A stretch of DNA of 64,000 bases. Source: Branchinecta lynchi (Eukaryota; Arthropoda; Branchiopoda; Anostraca; Branchinectidae). The notes under the pieces were generated by a model. The model searched no databases and had not been told where the DNA came from. It saw only the letters and a list, made by a program, of their open reading frames with translations. The DNA is taken from positions 2,765,483-2,829,482 of the forward strand of contig JAKZAP010000004.1 of the NCBI GenBank assembly GCA_023053575.1, in the 5' to 3' direction. A program made the translations under genes and the position numbers. Shown here one piece after another: positions 44,055 to 55,104 of this stretch; position 1 is the first letter of the stretch; every line of letters begins with the position of its first letter.

Positions 44055-45477
44055 AACAAGACCAAAGGTTTCGATGGGATCCCAAAAATTCAATATCTGA
44101 TCCAGACAACAGGGTCTTGTCTTAGCCAGATCCAGTCTTTGCCAGACTCCTTGAACATTTTTACAATTAAAATTCAGAAACAGATTAAGGCAAAATAGCT
44201 AATCACCTGAGAAAACCAAGTTCAGATTTGGATTCAGCATGTGTGTTTACCCCTTTCATATCTGTTTTGACGAAAACTTCCTGCCACTTCTGCTAATTTC
44301 CCGGTTCCGGCCGAACTCCAGAACTACTTGTCCGGCGAAAAAAGAAAGCTCAAACACGAAATAAGGGTATCTTCTTTCCCCAGTAATGAACATCAACTCA
44401 ACTTCAAATAGAAATTTAGCTTATAACAAATTTTCCGATTCCAGCCGGATTCCGGTCGAACTATATGTCCGGGTAAAATATGATTGTCAAACAGGGACTC
44501 AGCATCTCTTCTTACCCCTAAATCGCTTATCTAATCAACTAGAAATAAAACTTTGACTTCCAACAGTTTTCCGGTTTTGGCCGGATTCCGGACGAACTAT
44601 ACATGTCCGGGTAGAAACTTGTTTTCACATAAGTGTTCAGCATGTCTTCTTGCCCTAAATCGAACATCTAATCAACTCCAAATAACACTTTTAATTTTGA
44701 CAAACTTTCCGGTTTGGGCAGGATTCCGGTCGAAATGCTTGTCCGTCGAGAAAATAGTTTTCACCATCGTCTTCAGCATGTCTTCCTACCTCTAAATCGA
44801 ACATCTAGTCAACTTCAAATAAAACTTTTACTTTCAACAAACTTTCCGGTTTGGGCCGGATTCCGGGCGAAATACTTGTCCGTCGAGAAAATAGTTTTCA
44901 CCATCGTCTTCAGCATGTCTTCCTACCCACCCCTAAATCGAACATCTAATCAATTTCAAATAAAACTTTTACTTTCAACAAACTTTCCGGTTTGGGCCGG
45001 ATTCCGGGCGAAATACTTGTCCGTCGAGAAAATAATTTTCACCATCGTCTTCAGCATGTCTTCCTACCCCTAAATCGAACATCTAATCAACTTCAAATAA
45101 AACTTTTACTTTCAACAAACTTTCCGGTTTTGGCCAGATTCCGGGCGAACTACTTGTCCGATGACAAAATGGTTTTCACCATCGTGTTCAGCATGTCTTC
45201 TTACCCCATAATCGACTATCACATTAGCTGTTTCAAAACATTTTGTTTGTCCCTTAATTTGAATCCCCTCCCCCACCCCTAAATGTAGAGCTACAAAGCC
45301 CATCTACGAACTTGACTGGTCCGACGACCCAACGAACCCTCACACCAAGTTTCATCAAAATATCTCATTCCCTTCGAGAGTTATCGTGCTTACAGACGGA
45401 CGGACGGACGGACGGACAGACGGACAACTTTTGCGATGTCATAGGTATCCCTCCACTTACGTTTTGGGATCCCAAAA
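44055..45477 (-). mobile_element. CCGG-array element, fullest - copy
   Basis: Starts AACAAGACCAAAGGTTTCGA then TGGGATCCCAAAAATTC, carries seven or so units in reverse, and ends in the (GACG)n tract (45397-45424), ATGTCATAGGTATCCCTCCA and GTTTTGGGATCCCAAAAATG. It mirrors 38902-40366 at a distance of about 3.7 kb. The + frames 44553-45282 are translated repeat. Confidence 0.85.
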
Positions 45478-47041
45478 ATGGGCAGCCCCGCCAGCCTCTT
45501 TTGAGGCATAGATGATTATGGGGCCCTTTTTTGATCGTGAAAATGTATGGTTTAGTTAAAATATTCTATGCAGTTTGTGGTTTCAGTGCACACTTAAAAG
45601 GGTTAGGAATCCATTCTGTAAGCAAAAGGCACAAATCATGATGGGCCCTTGAGAGCGTATAATCTGCTCGACAGTTTTTTTTGCACTTTATGGCTATGAT
45701 GCGCCTCTGTCATGTAAGAAGAAGACTTAGCATCGCCAAAACTGTGCATTACCTGCACATGCGAACAATTTAATTAGAACGCGATTAGAAAATCAGGAGC
45801 GAAACTGTAACGCCCTCGTTATACTGAATTCGCGGGTCACAAGATCAAACTCCCGATTAACCTCGTAAATCAAGATTTGAACTTGGAATCTATGTCGGTC
45901 TGGCGTCCTTATCTGACATGGGGTGCTATTTGCGGCGTATCGAAGCACCTTCTGACGTCAATGAAAAAATAATGTACACGACAAATCATTCGCCAGAGGG
46001 CTGAACATATTAATTATAGACAGAAACAACGCTAATTTGGCACAACACGGAATTGAAGTTTGGGAAGAAATTATGACAGGAGGAAGGACGAGAGACTTTG
46101 ATCCAAAAAGAGGGAGTGAAATGCGAGGAATGCGTGGAAGAGCTGAGGGAGTGAATGTCAGCCCAAAGCTTTCTTTGATTGATTCCCTGGGACACATTTT
46201 ATCTCAAAGAGGACATAGAAATACGCTGTTTCTGCTTCAAACCAACTGCTCTGTATATCGTGACACCAGCGTCCTTTTCCGTTCATGAAAGTATCAAAAG
46301 CAACGGCATCGGCAACGGCAAATAATTGAATATTTATTAATATCCCTGCTTCATAACTTTCCTCCGAAACAGACACTGGTCATTACGACACTGGTCATTA
46401 CGTTGTAAAATAAAACATATTACACTAATTATTCACTTTGTATAAAACCTCTACAAAAAAGTGCACGGAGGGGTCCTTTTTGGGACGTTTGCCCCCCTTG
46501 AAGGCACACACATTCTCTTTCTTCCAGCTGCTACTCACGAAAGGCAAACCCTTCGCTCACCATCTATGTCAGTTCGACGACGCAAGTATTCTTAATTTCA
46601 TCCATGAGCGCAAGTTCCATTCATAAGTGCAGTTAGCACCAAGGCACAACTAATCACGGGCCCTTGGGAATCATGAAAATGTATCTTTTGCTCGAGAGTT
46701 TTTGTTTGTGTATTGTTTGCTCATTGAATAATTGTCATTTCCCCGCGTGCATCATTTGCTTTAAAATATCGTTGTAATAATGTAATAAGAATAGTCATCA
46801 TTGTAATATCTGTGATTTTAATTTTTTAATATTAGCTATGTAAGAAATTGACTTTGAGCTAACGTGTCCAGGTTTTGACACGGACTTAAAATGTTGGTTG
46901 GACACGAATACTATAGGCGTTCAAATCTGTTTCCGTGGCACAGTAGGTGAGCAACCTAGTACGGAATAAATTACTACTTAGACTGACGCACGTCTCTCAT
47001 CACCTTTTACTCAACTCAAATTCACAAGGAAGGGTCTAAGG
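45478..47041. other. No gene; repeated GGGCCCTTG words
   Basis: AAGGCACAA(A/C)..ATCA..GGGCCCTTG(A/G)GA is present near 45630 and again near 46640, and ATGAAAATGTATC(T)TT near 45535 and 46673, suggesting an old duplicated element. Frames at 45958-46288 on both strands show no domain. Confidence 0.35.
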
Positions 47042-47987
47042 CAGTGGTTCCCAAATGGTGGTACGCGTACCCAAAAGGGTACGCGAGACCCTTGCAAGGG
47101 GTACGCGATGATACCAGAATCGGTGTAGCCTGTAGCTTAAAAAAAAAGCCTAATATCACCAGCAGAGGCATTACTTACAACAACAAAAAATTGGGGGGGG
47201 GGCTTGGTATTTTTACCAACTGCAGCTCGTCATTTTTACCGACTGTTTTTCTAAAAGAAGTAATTGTTTTTACGAAAAATCGCGGTGCTTTCGCGCCGAC
47301 TCGTTTCTTTTTTACCGGCCGGCCGAGCACTTTCGGGTGAGGGGGGGGGGGACCCATACGTTACACCTCTGTTTACAAGTCACTAGTGATATTCAGTTAC
47401 ATCATATTGATTCCGAAACAGCTAGTCTACTGCCGTAAAAGCTATTCCCGTGTCAACAAATATTGTTTCAAAGAAGAATCGAAGACATTGCAAGTGGTAT
47501 TGTCATTCAGGTCGCGAATTAAGAAAACGAAAATGTTTGCGATACAATAAAATGAAAAGACCGATGTGTCACATTGAGCACTGATTATAGTCTTTGTCCG
47601 TTATCGAGATTTTCCTGACATAAGACAAAATATTCTGTTTTGCGAAAAGCTCCTTTCGAGGATAGCACGAGAAGAACTATTCCCGTGACTGGTATTTGCT
47701 ACTTTGCAGTAATGGGGTAAAACTCGTAACTGCAAACTGGTAGAAACAGGCTGACTATAACAAATATTGCCGTTAATGACATCGAATCAAGATTTGAACA
47801 CATTTTTGCTACAAAGCAGCTCAAAAGTGATTTGATTTGGTATTCAATTTTGTATTTTTCTATCATTTCGTCATCATTTATGACAAATAAAAAATGTGTT
47901 TTTCAAGTTATAGAAAAGGGGGTGCGCAACCGTTTTGAACCTTGCTTGATTAAGGGTACGCGGTACGGAAAAGGTTGGGAACCACTG
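47042..47987. mobile_element. hAT-like non-autonomous element, copy C
   Basis: Starts CAGTGGTTCCCAAATGG then TGGTACGCGTACCC, and ends GGTACGGAAAAGGTTGGGAA then CCACTG. The inverted ends CAGTGGTTCCCAA / TTGGGAACCACTG are 13 bp. The flanking 8-mers GTCTAAGG and GGATAAAG agree at 5 of 8. The interior includes a CGCGGTGCTTTCGCGCCG hairpin and the ATCGAAGACATTGCAAGTG block shared with copies A and B. The local frames are not conserved. Confidence 0.75.
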
Positions 47988-48286
47988 GGATAAAGAACAT
48001 AAACGCCGGCCGACATCCTGGTTTTCTAGAGTAAATTATGCCGACATTTTCAGAAACATGATAGGCTCTCTTCATACCAAAAATTCTAAACTAAATCTTC
48101 GAGAGGTGTTCTACTCCAAAAATGTCCAAAGTTCTGCCTTTCCTCTTGGTTTTCCCCGGAATTTTTGGCTACCCTCCCTCCCCCCCCCCAACAACATTCT
48201 TTAACAAACACAAGTGAGGTTCTTTTAGAGAAGTATTAGGCCGCCCCCGAACAAATCTCAATAAACACAAGGGAGTTTCTACAGGT

Positions 48287-48720
48287 TTACTGCGACATAA
48301 TCGCGTAATATTCTTGCTCGGGCTTCACTATTAGGGCATGATCTATGTTTGAAATTACGGGTTGGTATGTGTTGGTAACCTTCCTATAGTCTTTACAAGT
48401 TTTAACAACACTTTTCCTTGTCCTATAGACTTGATTTAAAAAAAGGAGAAATTCTTCACGCCTCTGAACGATTGAGGAGAAACGCTTCTGCAAACCGGGA
48501 AAGTAGCATCCGTTCCCCTAACATTTTTAAAGACCCTTGACAGGCTCAAAACAACAAGTTCATCACTCAGCTCTGACATGCGGAAAGGCTCAATGAAGTC
48601 TCTGGCATCGATTCCAAGTGCCGTTTTGCTGACGGCAGTTTGGGTTTCAAAACCGCTGATCCCACCACGCGGGAAGCGCAAAATACTGCTTATGCCGACA
48701 AAGCACCCAGCGCGTGTCTA
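48287..48720 (-). pseudogene. Possible degraded protein-coding fragment, unidentified
   Basis: Two overlapping minus-strand frames, 48681-48436 (ALGIDARDFIEPFRMSELSD and following) and 48493-48287 (FSSIVQRREEFLLFLNQVYR and following), would read on from one another with one frame change near the TTTTTTT run around 48436. Composition is protein-like, but I recognise no family. It may be a decayed transposon gene. No splice signals are convincing. Confidence 0.25.
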
Positions 48721-48957
48721 GCTGTCAAAGCATCGGATGCTGGTGTAGTGATGACCAATCATCTTTCAGAAAGCGACGGAAGAAATTAGCAACGGGCACG
48801 TTGCCGGAGTCTCTATGAGTTTTACGTCATGCCAGCAGCGAGGTTTTGCCTCAGGACCCCGACCTCGGATGAGAACGAAGTGGTAGTTTTAACTCGAGTT
48901 TTAACGTTTAAAAAAAGTATCACCTGTAATTATATAAATATTACAGGTTTGTTTCCT

Positions 48958-49110
48958 TCCCCGAAGTTGAACCAGAGGATTGACAGCCTGACGAGGACTC
49001 TTGCCAAGAAGGGCCGAATCATCGCTGACGAAGAATCGTAGCTGACATATCCGTTGTAAACATTGTTTGAATAAATGTTTCAAAGTCAGATTGGGCTCAA
49101 AGAATATTTA
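48958..49110 (+). repeat. GGGCCGAAATATCGCT family, + copy
   Basis: CCTTCCCCGAAGTTGAACCA then GAGGATTGACAGCCTGACGA, in frame as PKLNQRIDSLTRTLAKKGRI and IADEES, stop at 49039-49041. AATAAATG follows ~30 bases later. The tail continues GTTTCAAAGTCAGATTGGGC. Confidence 0.7.
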
Positions 49111-49214
49111 TCTACGAAGTACGGAACTTTCACAGCCGAGACATTCAGACAATTATCCAACTTGGCCGGAGGGAAAGGACAAGTAATAAACCAACTGAAG
49201 TTTTTGGATTACAG

Positions 49215-49345
49215 GTTTGTTTCCTTCCCCCAAGTTGAACCAGAGGATTGACATCCTGACGATGACCCTTGCCAAGAAGGGCCGAAATATCGCTGATGAA
49301 GAATCGTAGCTGACGTATCCGTTGTAACCATTGTTTGAATAAACC
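49215..49345 (+). repeat. GGGCCGAAATATCGCT family, second + copy
   Basis: The same block (TTCCTTCCCCCAAGTTGAAC ... GCTGATGAAGAATCGTAG) again ends a frame with IADEES and a stop. It lies 250 bp after the previous copy, in the same direction. Its tail is cut short after GTTTGAATAAA. Confidence 0.7.
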
Positions 49346-50232
49346 TTATTTCTGAGCAATCAAGATTTTCTGCTATAAATATTATTACTAAATACTGGAA
49401 CAAAGATCAATTATTTAATCTGAGTCTGTCGCTCGTAACATTAAAAACTAAAGTTAAAGCTGTACTTATTAATGAATATCCAGTCGTTTAGCTGTCGGAT
49501 GAATAATAATAATAATTATAACAATAAAAAATGCTGGTATATATTTTTTGGTTTGAGATACAGTGAGAAGTGTGATGGCATCAGTTTCTTCTGGGTTTGT
49601 TTGTCCCGTTTTTCGCCCGGCTTTCGAGCCAGTCTCCCTGCTGGGGATGTTATTTAAATAGTGTTAAATATTTATATTCAAACAATAAAAGAACTTGAAC
49701 TTGGGCTTGTGTGATACTGGCCACAAAGCAGAGAGTTTGAAAGGAAAGCAGCAAAGAAACCTTGGTTTTACATCATCCACCAAATTGGAGCAAGAACAGA
49801 AATAAGACTTATTACAATGCTAAATATCAATGATGTTTCACTATGCTCATGGAATGCGCAGAATCTCATCCAAGTGTTGAGCAAAAAAAGGGGTTCGGCA
49901 CTTGCGAATAGGAACGTGAAGGAGGTGAATATATTATTATGCGTGTTTGTATAGCTTTTATGGCACTTTTTTTTTTAGTGAAAAGCTTGTTGGTATTATG
50001 ACGTACAGAGAGGATAAAACAGGTTCATTTAGTACGTTTACAATTTCACATTTTTTAGGTTCTCTTTAGAAAAATTTTAGGGGAAAAATAAGGTAGGCAT
50101 CGAGGTAAGGACGTCGCCTAAGTCTGAATGACCGTTATTGTAATACCGGCCACAAAACTGGAGTTTGCAGGAAAAATAAGCCACAAAATAGCAAAGAAAC
50201 CTCAAAACCAACGATGTTAAAGGCTGTATCAA
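49346..50232. other. No gene; AAT-rich and LINE-like tails
   Basis: (AATAAT)n at 49502-49515 and AACAATAAAAGAACTTGAAC near 49681-49700, which looks like a retroelement tail. Frames are short and unassigned. Confidence 0.35.
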
Positions 50233-50640
50233 AACCTGGCCTTCTCAATTCTAACGAAAGCCTCCGCTTTTGGTTCGCGCAAACCATTTTTTACTGAATC
50301 TCAGAAATTATTCGTCTGCAGAGTGGATTTTAGTTTTGCGAAATTTCTTCTCAGTTATTATACACCTTGGACCAGAAATAGTTATTTGATGAGTAAATCC
50401 CGCCTAATCTCCTCAGCTTCTGTTATTGATCAACGGCTTCAATATTTTCGTTCTTCTGTGTAAATGTTGCCTCTTCCATGATCAGCGCTTTTTCTTGAAT
50501 AGTCTTCTTTGATATCTTCTGTATTTAGTGTTATTTTTTTTGTTTCTATTTATTTTGTTTGTTGCTACATCTTTAGGGCGCGTTGCCCTCCTTTCGTTGA
50601 GATGGGCTATAAATAAATTGAATTGAATTGAATCTCTCTC
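50233..50640 (+). mobile_element. LINE-like 3' end with TTGAA tail
   Basis: A 77-codon frame from the previous stop (50233-50463; NLAFSILTKASAFGSRKPFF ... YFRSSV) has no start codon. It is followed by a T-rich 3' region, GATGGGCTATAAATAAATTG and (AATTG)n. The layout fits the C-terminal end of a non-LTR element, but the peptide itself is not diagnostic. Confidence 0.45.
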
Positions 50641-51117
50641 TTATGGTTTATTGTCAAGACCAGACATGACTTCAGGCAGGGTCCCTTCCAAAATAGCAAC
50701 TACTTTCTAACAAGAAAGATAATAAAAAGGAAAGAAGATATCAGAATACTTTTAAGGATGAAGTTTTTGCGAGAATATATCCAAAAACTCACAAACATGC
50801 CATTACAAGTTATGTGCTGATGATTTTTTACGCAAATTCAAGGATTTTGATAATCCGGGCGTTGCAGAACTATAAAACAGTTTGGCAGGTAATGAGCAAA
50901 GGGGTTGGTTAGACTTTGGGATTAACAGCTAGAAGAAATAGACTGTTTGCTCATTTGCGTTTTCTTTGGTGGTAGAAAAAGCGTGCATGTATCAAGGATG
51001 ATGGAGCAAATTTGTTTGCCAGCCGAAACAGCAAATTTTGACGCCATCTTGGAAAACAATCGGCCAATTTTCTTTTTAGTACGGAAAGTACCGACTACAC
51101 TGTAAAAAGTTTCTCCG
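50641..51117. other. No gene recognised
   Basis: AT-rich DNA upstream of the Maf gene. I could not place a promoter. Confidence 0.35.
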
Positions 51118-51255
51118 AGTAAGGATTAAAAACTGCAGTATTTGCTACTGGGATTAATCTTATCTCCACTGAGATAAGAGTAATCCGAAATAGAGATAAG
51201 ATTATCTTTTTAGAGACAAGATTAATCCCAGTAGCAGATACAGCAAGATTTTTTT
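51118..51255. mobile_element. Palindromic MITE-like hairpin upstream of the Maf gene
   Basis: TTTGCTACTGGGATTAATCT then TATCTC (about 51139-51165) is complementary to GAGACAAGATTAATCCCAGT then AGCAGA (about 51213-51239). Inner GAGATAAG / CTTATCTC pairs continue the stem. CACTGTAAAAAG on the left resembles a terminal repeat, but the right end is diverged. It lies about 0.7 kb upstream of the first Maf ATG. Confidence 0.55.
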
Positions 51256-51483
51256 GGTTAGTCTAGGTCTCCCTTTTCGCGAGTGTACGGTGTTGTTGAT
51301 CCATTTGTGGTTGTCGACCAGTGCTGAGCCGAGTTTAATTTTTTAGTTCTTTAGACCTTCCTTAAATTTAGCGTTGTTTATTTTAGTCTGGTTTCTTTTT
51401 CTTCAATTTTCCTTTTGTTTTGTAATTTTTTTCCATATCACCATCTGTGGAAGTTTTGTGTCATTTTTTGTAAGGGTTATGAA

Positions 51484-51503
51484 ATGATTGATTGATTGAT
51501 TAT
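51484..51503 (+). repeat. (GATT)n microsatellite
   Basis: ATTGATTGATTGATTATC after a TTTTTTGTAAGGGTTATGAA stretch, the form of a LINE tail. The DNA from here to the Maf ATG becomes noticeably more GC-rich. Confidence 0.55.
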
Positions 51504-51993
51504 CGTGGCAGAATTAAGGGATGACCATGATCACGCAAACGAAAGGTGCTTTCGTTTACGGGCTTTTCGCGAATCAGAACGGATATCACTTTAATCCTGA
51601 CCTCGATTGGAACGAGGGCCAAAGTCGAGTGAACTTCCCGATAACTTTCTGAATGCCCATGTCCAGTATGAAACGATGTCATTACCGGACCTTTCCCTCG
51701 TCTGTCACTCGTCTTACTTTCCTCCGAACTTTCGTGATTTCCAAGTTCTTTGCTCGAAAAACGGTTCCAATTTCCTTTACGGCACCTGTTAGCCCTGGAA
51801 AAAGGGAGTGCAGCCACCTTACACACTCCCAAGGGAGGGGCTTGTTGTTGCGCCGGAGACCAACAGGTACCGCCCCCGGGAAAACGCCGACTCAGTCTTC
51901 TCCAACGGCACTGGACGACAGTGCCTCGAGACAAACGCAATACAACTTTCACTCGTTACCGCTGTGCTTGTGAGAAAGTGAACACCGGTCTAC

Positions 51994-52845
51994 ATGAACG
52001 GTTACAGTGACACGGTTATAAAGATGGAACAACCCTCAGGGCAACACATACCTGCCGGACATAATCTAGCGGACGAGTATGTTAGTGAATTTGACCTTGA
52101 ACCACTTGAGCTGGAAGAGGCGACGAAGGCCGAGCAGCGAATGAGGAGCGGCCATCACCAGAATTACCTTCAGCACCATGTCCTGCAGAATATGGCGGAT
52201 GCGAATGTTGTCGCGTACACCAACGGCCATCTCATGGGCCACAGTGCCATGTTCCACCACCAAAATATGCACTTGCAGCACGTTATGGGCGTGAAACACT
52301 CAATGCACCAGGCCGCGCCATCAACACCGCCGGATACGCCACCAGATTGCAACCCAATATCTCCACCGCCGAACTTTCACGGCCACCATGCTCTTCCAAT
52401 CGGGGTTGAGGCTCTGAAACACCCTACACCCGAGGAAATGCAGATGTGGATAGCGCGTGGGCATTTCGAGGCGCCCCGCGGTGAGCCACTTGATTTACGT
52501 CCGCAGGGGCAAGACTCACCGGGACCGGACTGGCATCACGTCCGAATGTCGGAATCCGTCGGCGGCAGCGAAATGGGCCTCGATCGTCAGCGGTATGACA
52601 TGCGGAGCGCATCGCCAGGGTCGGCTTCGATGTACGGGAGCGGTATGGATTACATGGAGGACGACTTGCTCGTCACTCTCACTGTCCGGGAGCTCAATAA
52701 ACGACTTCACGGTTTTCCAAGAGAAGACGTTGTGCGTCTGAAGCAAAAGCGAAGAACGTTGAAGAATAGAGGATACGCCCAGAACTGCAGGTCCAAGAGA
52801 CTAGCTCAGCGACATGAACTAGAATCGGTCAACAAGACCTTGCAG
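51994..52845 (+). CDS. maf: Large Maf bZIP transcription factor, exon 1
   Basis: Sequence-specific nuclear transcription factor that binds Maf recognition elements as a bZIP dimer. Residues ~25-35 ([11 protein letters not shown]) match the N-terminal Maf transactivation motif. Then come a His-rich segment (54-106), a Ser/Thr-Pro stretch (STPPDTPPD, 110-118), PEEMQMW (147-152), PLDLR (165-169), the extended homology region (222-254; [28 protein letters not shown]) and a basic region [11 protein letters not shown] (259-269) that keeps the Maf-specific Tyr. The first zipper leucines are 276 and 283. The exon ends at CTTGCAG before GTAAGAG, phase 0. ATG 51994 has a TGA 12 bases upstream in frame. 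ATG 52024 has a better context (AAGATGG) and gives the N-terminal length usual for the family, so it may be the real start. GC is higher than in the surroundings. Confidence 0.92.
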
Positions 52846-53180
52846 GTAAGAGCATCTGTTTGTGTAAAGGAGGTAGTCCTCAAATTCCAAATCTCAACTG
52901 ACAGCTTATTTCCGCGTCAAATTGTTAAATTTCACCAGTTGTGTACATTTCAACCAAACTTTGAATTTCTATTTTGCTCTGGGTGCTTTCTTGGCACTTG
53001 CCATCATCGCCAATTCGGATGCATTTGATTAAGTTTGTTGTGAACTATTTATATCATTAGTAGACTAGGCTATCACTTGAGAAGTCTATGTCGTTTACGA
53101 GAAGAAAAACTGATATCTAGTGACATCACTCAAGCGCCAAACTTCTTTCCTACCAATTTGATGAAACTGAGATGGCTTTT

Positions 53181-53296
53181 GAGATACCACGATCAGTTAC
53201 CCCTATCGGACCGTGGTATCTGAACATCAGATACCACGATAACTGCAAAAACACCTTTTTGACCGTGGTATCAGATACCACAATAACTGCAAAAAC
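53181..53296. repeat. GATACCACG hairpins in the Maf intron
   Basis: GATACCACG at 53182 pairs with CGTGGTATC (53212-53220); AGATACCACGATAACTGC follows, then ACCGTGGTATCAGATACCAC and AATAACTGCAAAAACG. GATAACTGCAAAAAC recurs as ATAACTGCAAAAACG. Related GGTATCTG words occur at 8703-8775. It may be a small palindromic element. Confidence 0.5.
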
Positions 53297-55104
53297 GACG
53301 CAACTAATGTCAGTTAAAATAAGTTTAAAAGCCCCAAGTTAATAATTTTGTACTTGACCTGTCCACCGTGATGTATCTGTACGAATTATTTTTAATACCT
53401 TTGAAACAGAAAATAAGACCATCCTTAGCAGTATGCTTGATACTTATTTTTTTATTAACTTGATACTTTTAGTTGATACTTATTTTTTTATTAAACACAA
53501 TCTAACTCTTTATCATTTACATCTAGTGCACTAATGGATAAACATACGTTTTTGCTGGCGCGAAACTGGATGCACCATTCAGTACCATAAATCGTTTCTA
53601 ATTTCGTGCCGACGGAAAGTTTAAAGCACAACTCTTACTAGAAATGATCTTTTCCGCATACAACGGATCAGAAAAAATGTTTTCTGAAAATACCATTCCT
53701 TTCCGTCTGAAATTAGCGATTTTCTTGTTTTCTGTCTTCCGCGGCGGCTGGGCGCAAAACGTTTGATAACTTAATGCGCCGTGGTTAAAAGGTTGGAAAA
53801 CGAAGCAAATAAAAGAAGTCAAAACCAAAGGTTCTCATATCCTTATAAGGGAAGAGTCATCGTCGGACATTGAAGATTCTGGCAAACTTTGCGTTGTGTG
53901 CCGGGCAAAACTCGGCACGTCCGAAAAAGCGCTAAAAGTTCGTAGGCACAAAACGAAATAATGGAGAAAGGTGGGGATTTTAGAAGCTTATAATTGTACA
54001 ATGGAGCTAAGTATATTATAAAAGGCAGAGTAAGTACGAGCGGTCCTTTAAGGGAATATAATCATGAATGGAAGCAAATTCTGTTGCAATAAGTTAGTTG
54101 TCTTGTGTGGTTTATTTGTCATTATCTCCTTCCAATAGTTCTTCTTTTCCTTTTCTTGTTTTTTTCTTTTACGTCTATGCACATGCTTTTTGAAAAAGAA
54201 AAAGTTTTTCGAAAGTGAACGACAGAAAACAGACTGATACTTTGTGCTGGCCACAAAATAAGTTCAGAAGAGTCCTAGAACTAGCAGCCCAACAGGTTTG
54301 CTAATTAAGAGCAGGCAATTGATGTTGTTGCTGCTCCTAAATATTTGAAGCTACATAGAGCAACTGAAAGTTAGAAATATACTTTGCACAAGTACAAAAA
54401 TTGTTATTCGGGAATAGCAGAGGGAATAGCAAGCCTGGGTAAACGAAAAACATTATTCGTAACATGATTTCGAATTTCAGCTTTAGTGATTTTTTTTATA
54501 GTAAAGAGGGGACAATGGGAAGTATAAATAATCGTAAAACAAAGATCAGAACAATACAAATATGTATAAAATTACCGGAAATTTATTCTGTTGAAACAGT
54601 ATAGCTGCCGTGAGAAGGTAATTTTAAATGTTGAACCCGAAACATTCGTCACAAAGTGTTGTAGTCATTCCCGATGAAAATGTAGCCTGTGTAGTTGTCT
54701 GATAGTTGTACGAAATGTGTATGTATTTATATGTAATAGTACATAATACTATCCTTTGATGTGTCTCGGACTGGGCCAATCATAAGCAGTAGTATCCAGT
54801 AGCATCCAGTCTTACTAATTAATAGTAGCATTCGGCGGTAACAATTACTACTGTAGGCCTATGGAAAATCAGGAAAACACGTTAGGCCGATTTAAAAGGA
54901 AAGGTAATAATGTCTTTTCTCGTTATGTGTTTTTTGGCAGATTAGTCTGGCTTATGCTGAATTTAAGACCTTATTTTTTTATTTTTAAACTATTGACAAC
55001 CGCAATTGATGACATTCAATGCATCACTTTTTTTGTTGGGGGGGGGGATGCAATATTGGTACTCTCACTTCCACGCAGCTTTTTATACGCTCGTAGACAG
55101 TGGC

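Noticed and set aside
44553..45282. Overlapping plus-strand frames with repeated RTSNQLQIKLLLSTNFPV words
   Set aside because: They are the 137-bp CCGG repeat read in frame; the 137-bp period is not a multiple of three, so frames shift between units.
51500..51952. 150-codon minus-strand frame antisense to the Maf 5' region
   Set aside because: GC-rich 5' UTR makes chance open frames on both strands; no domain.
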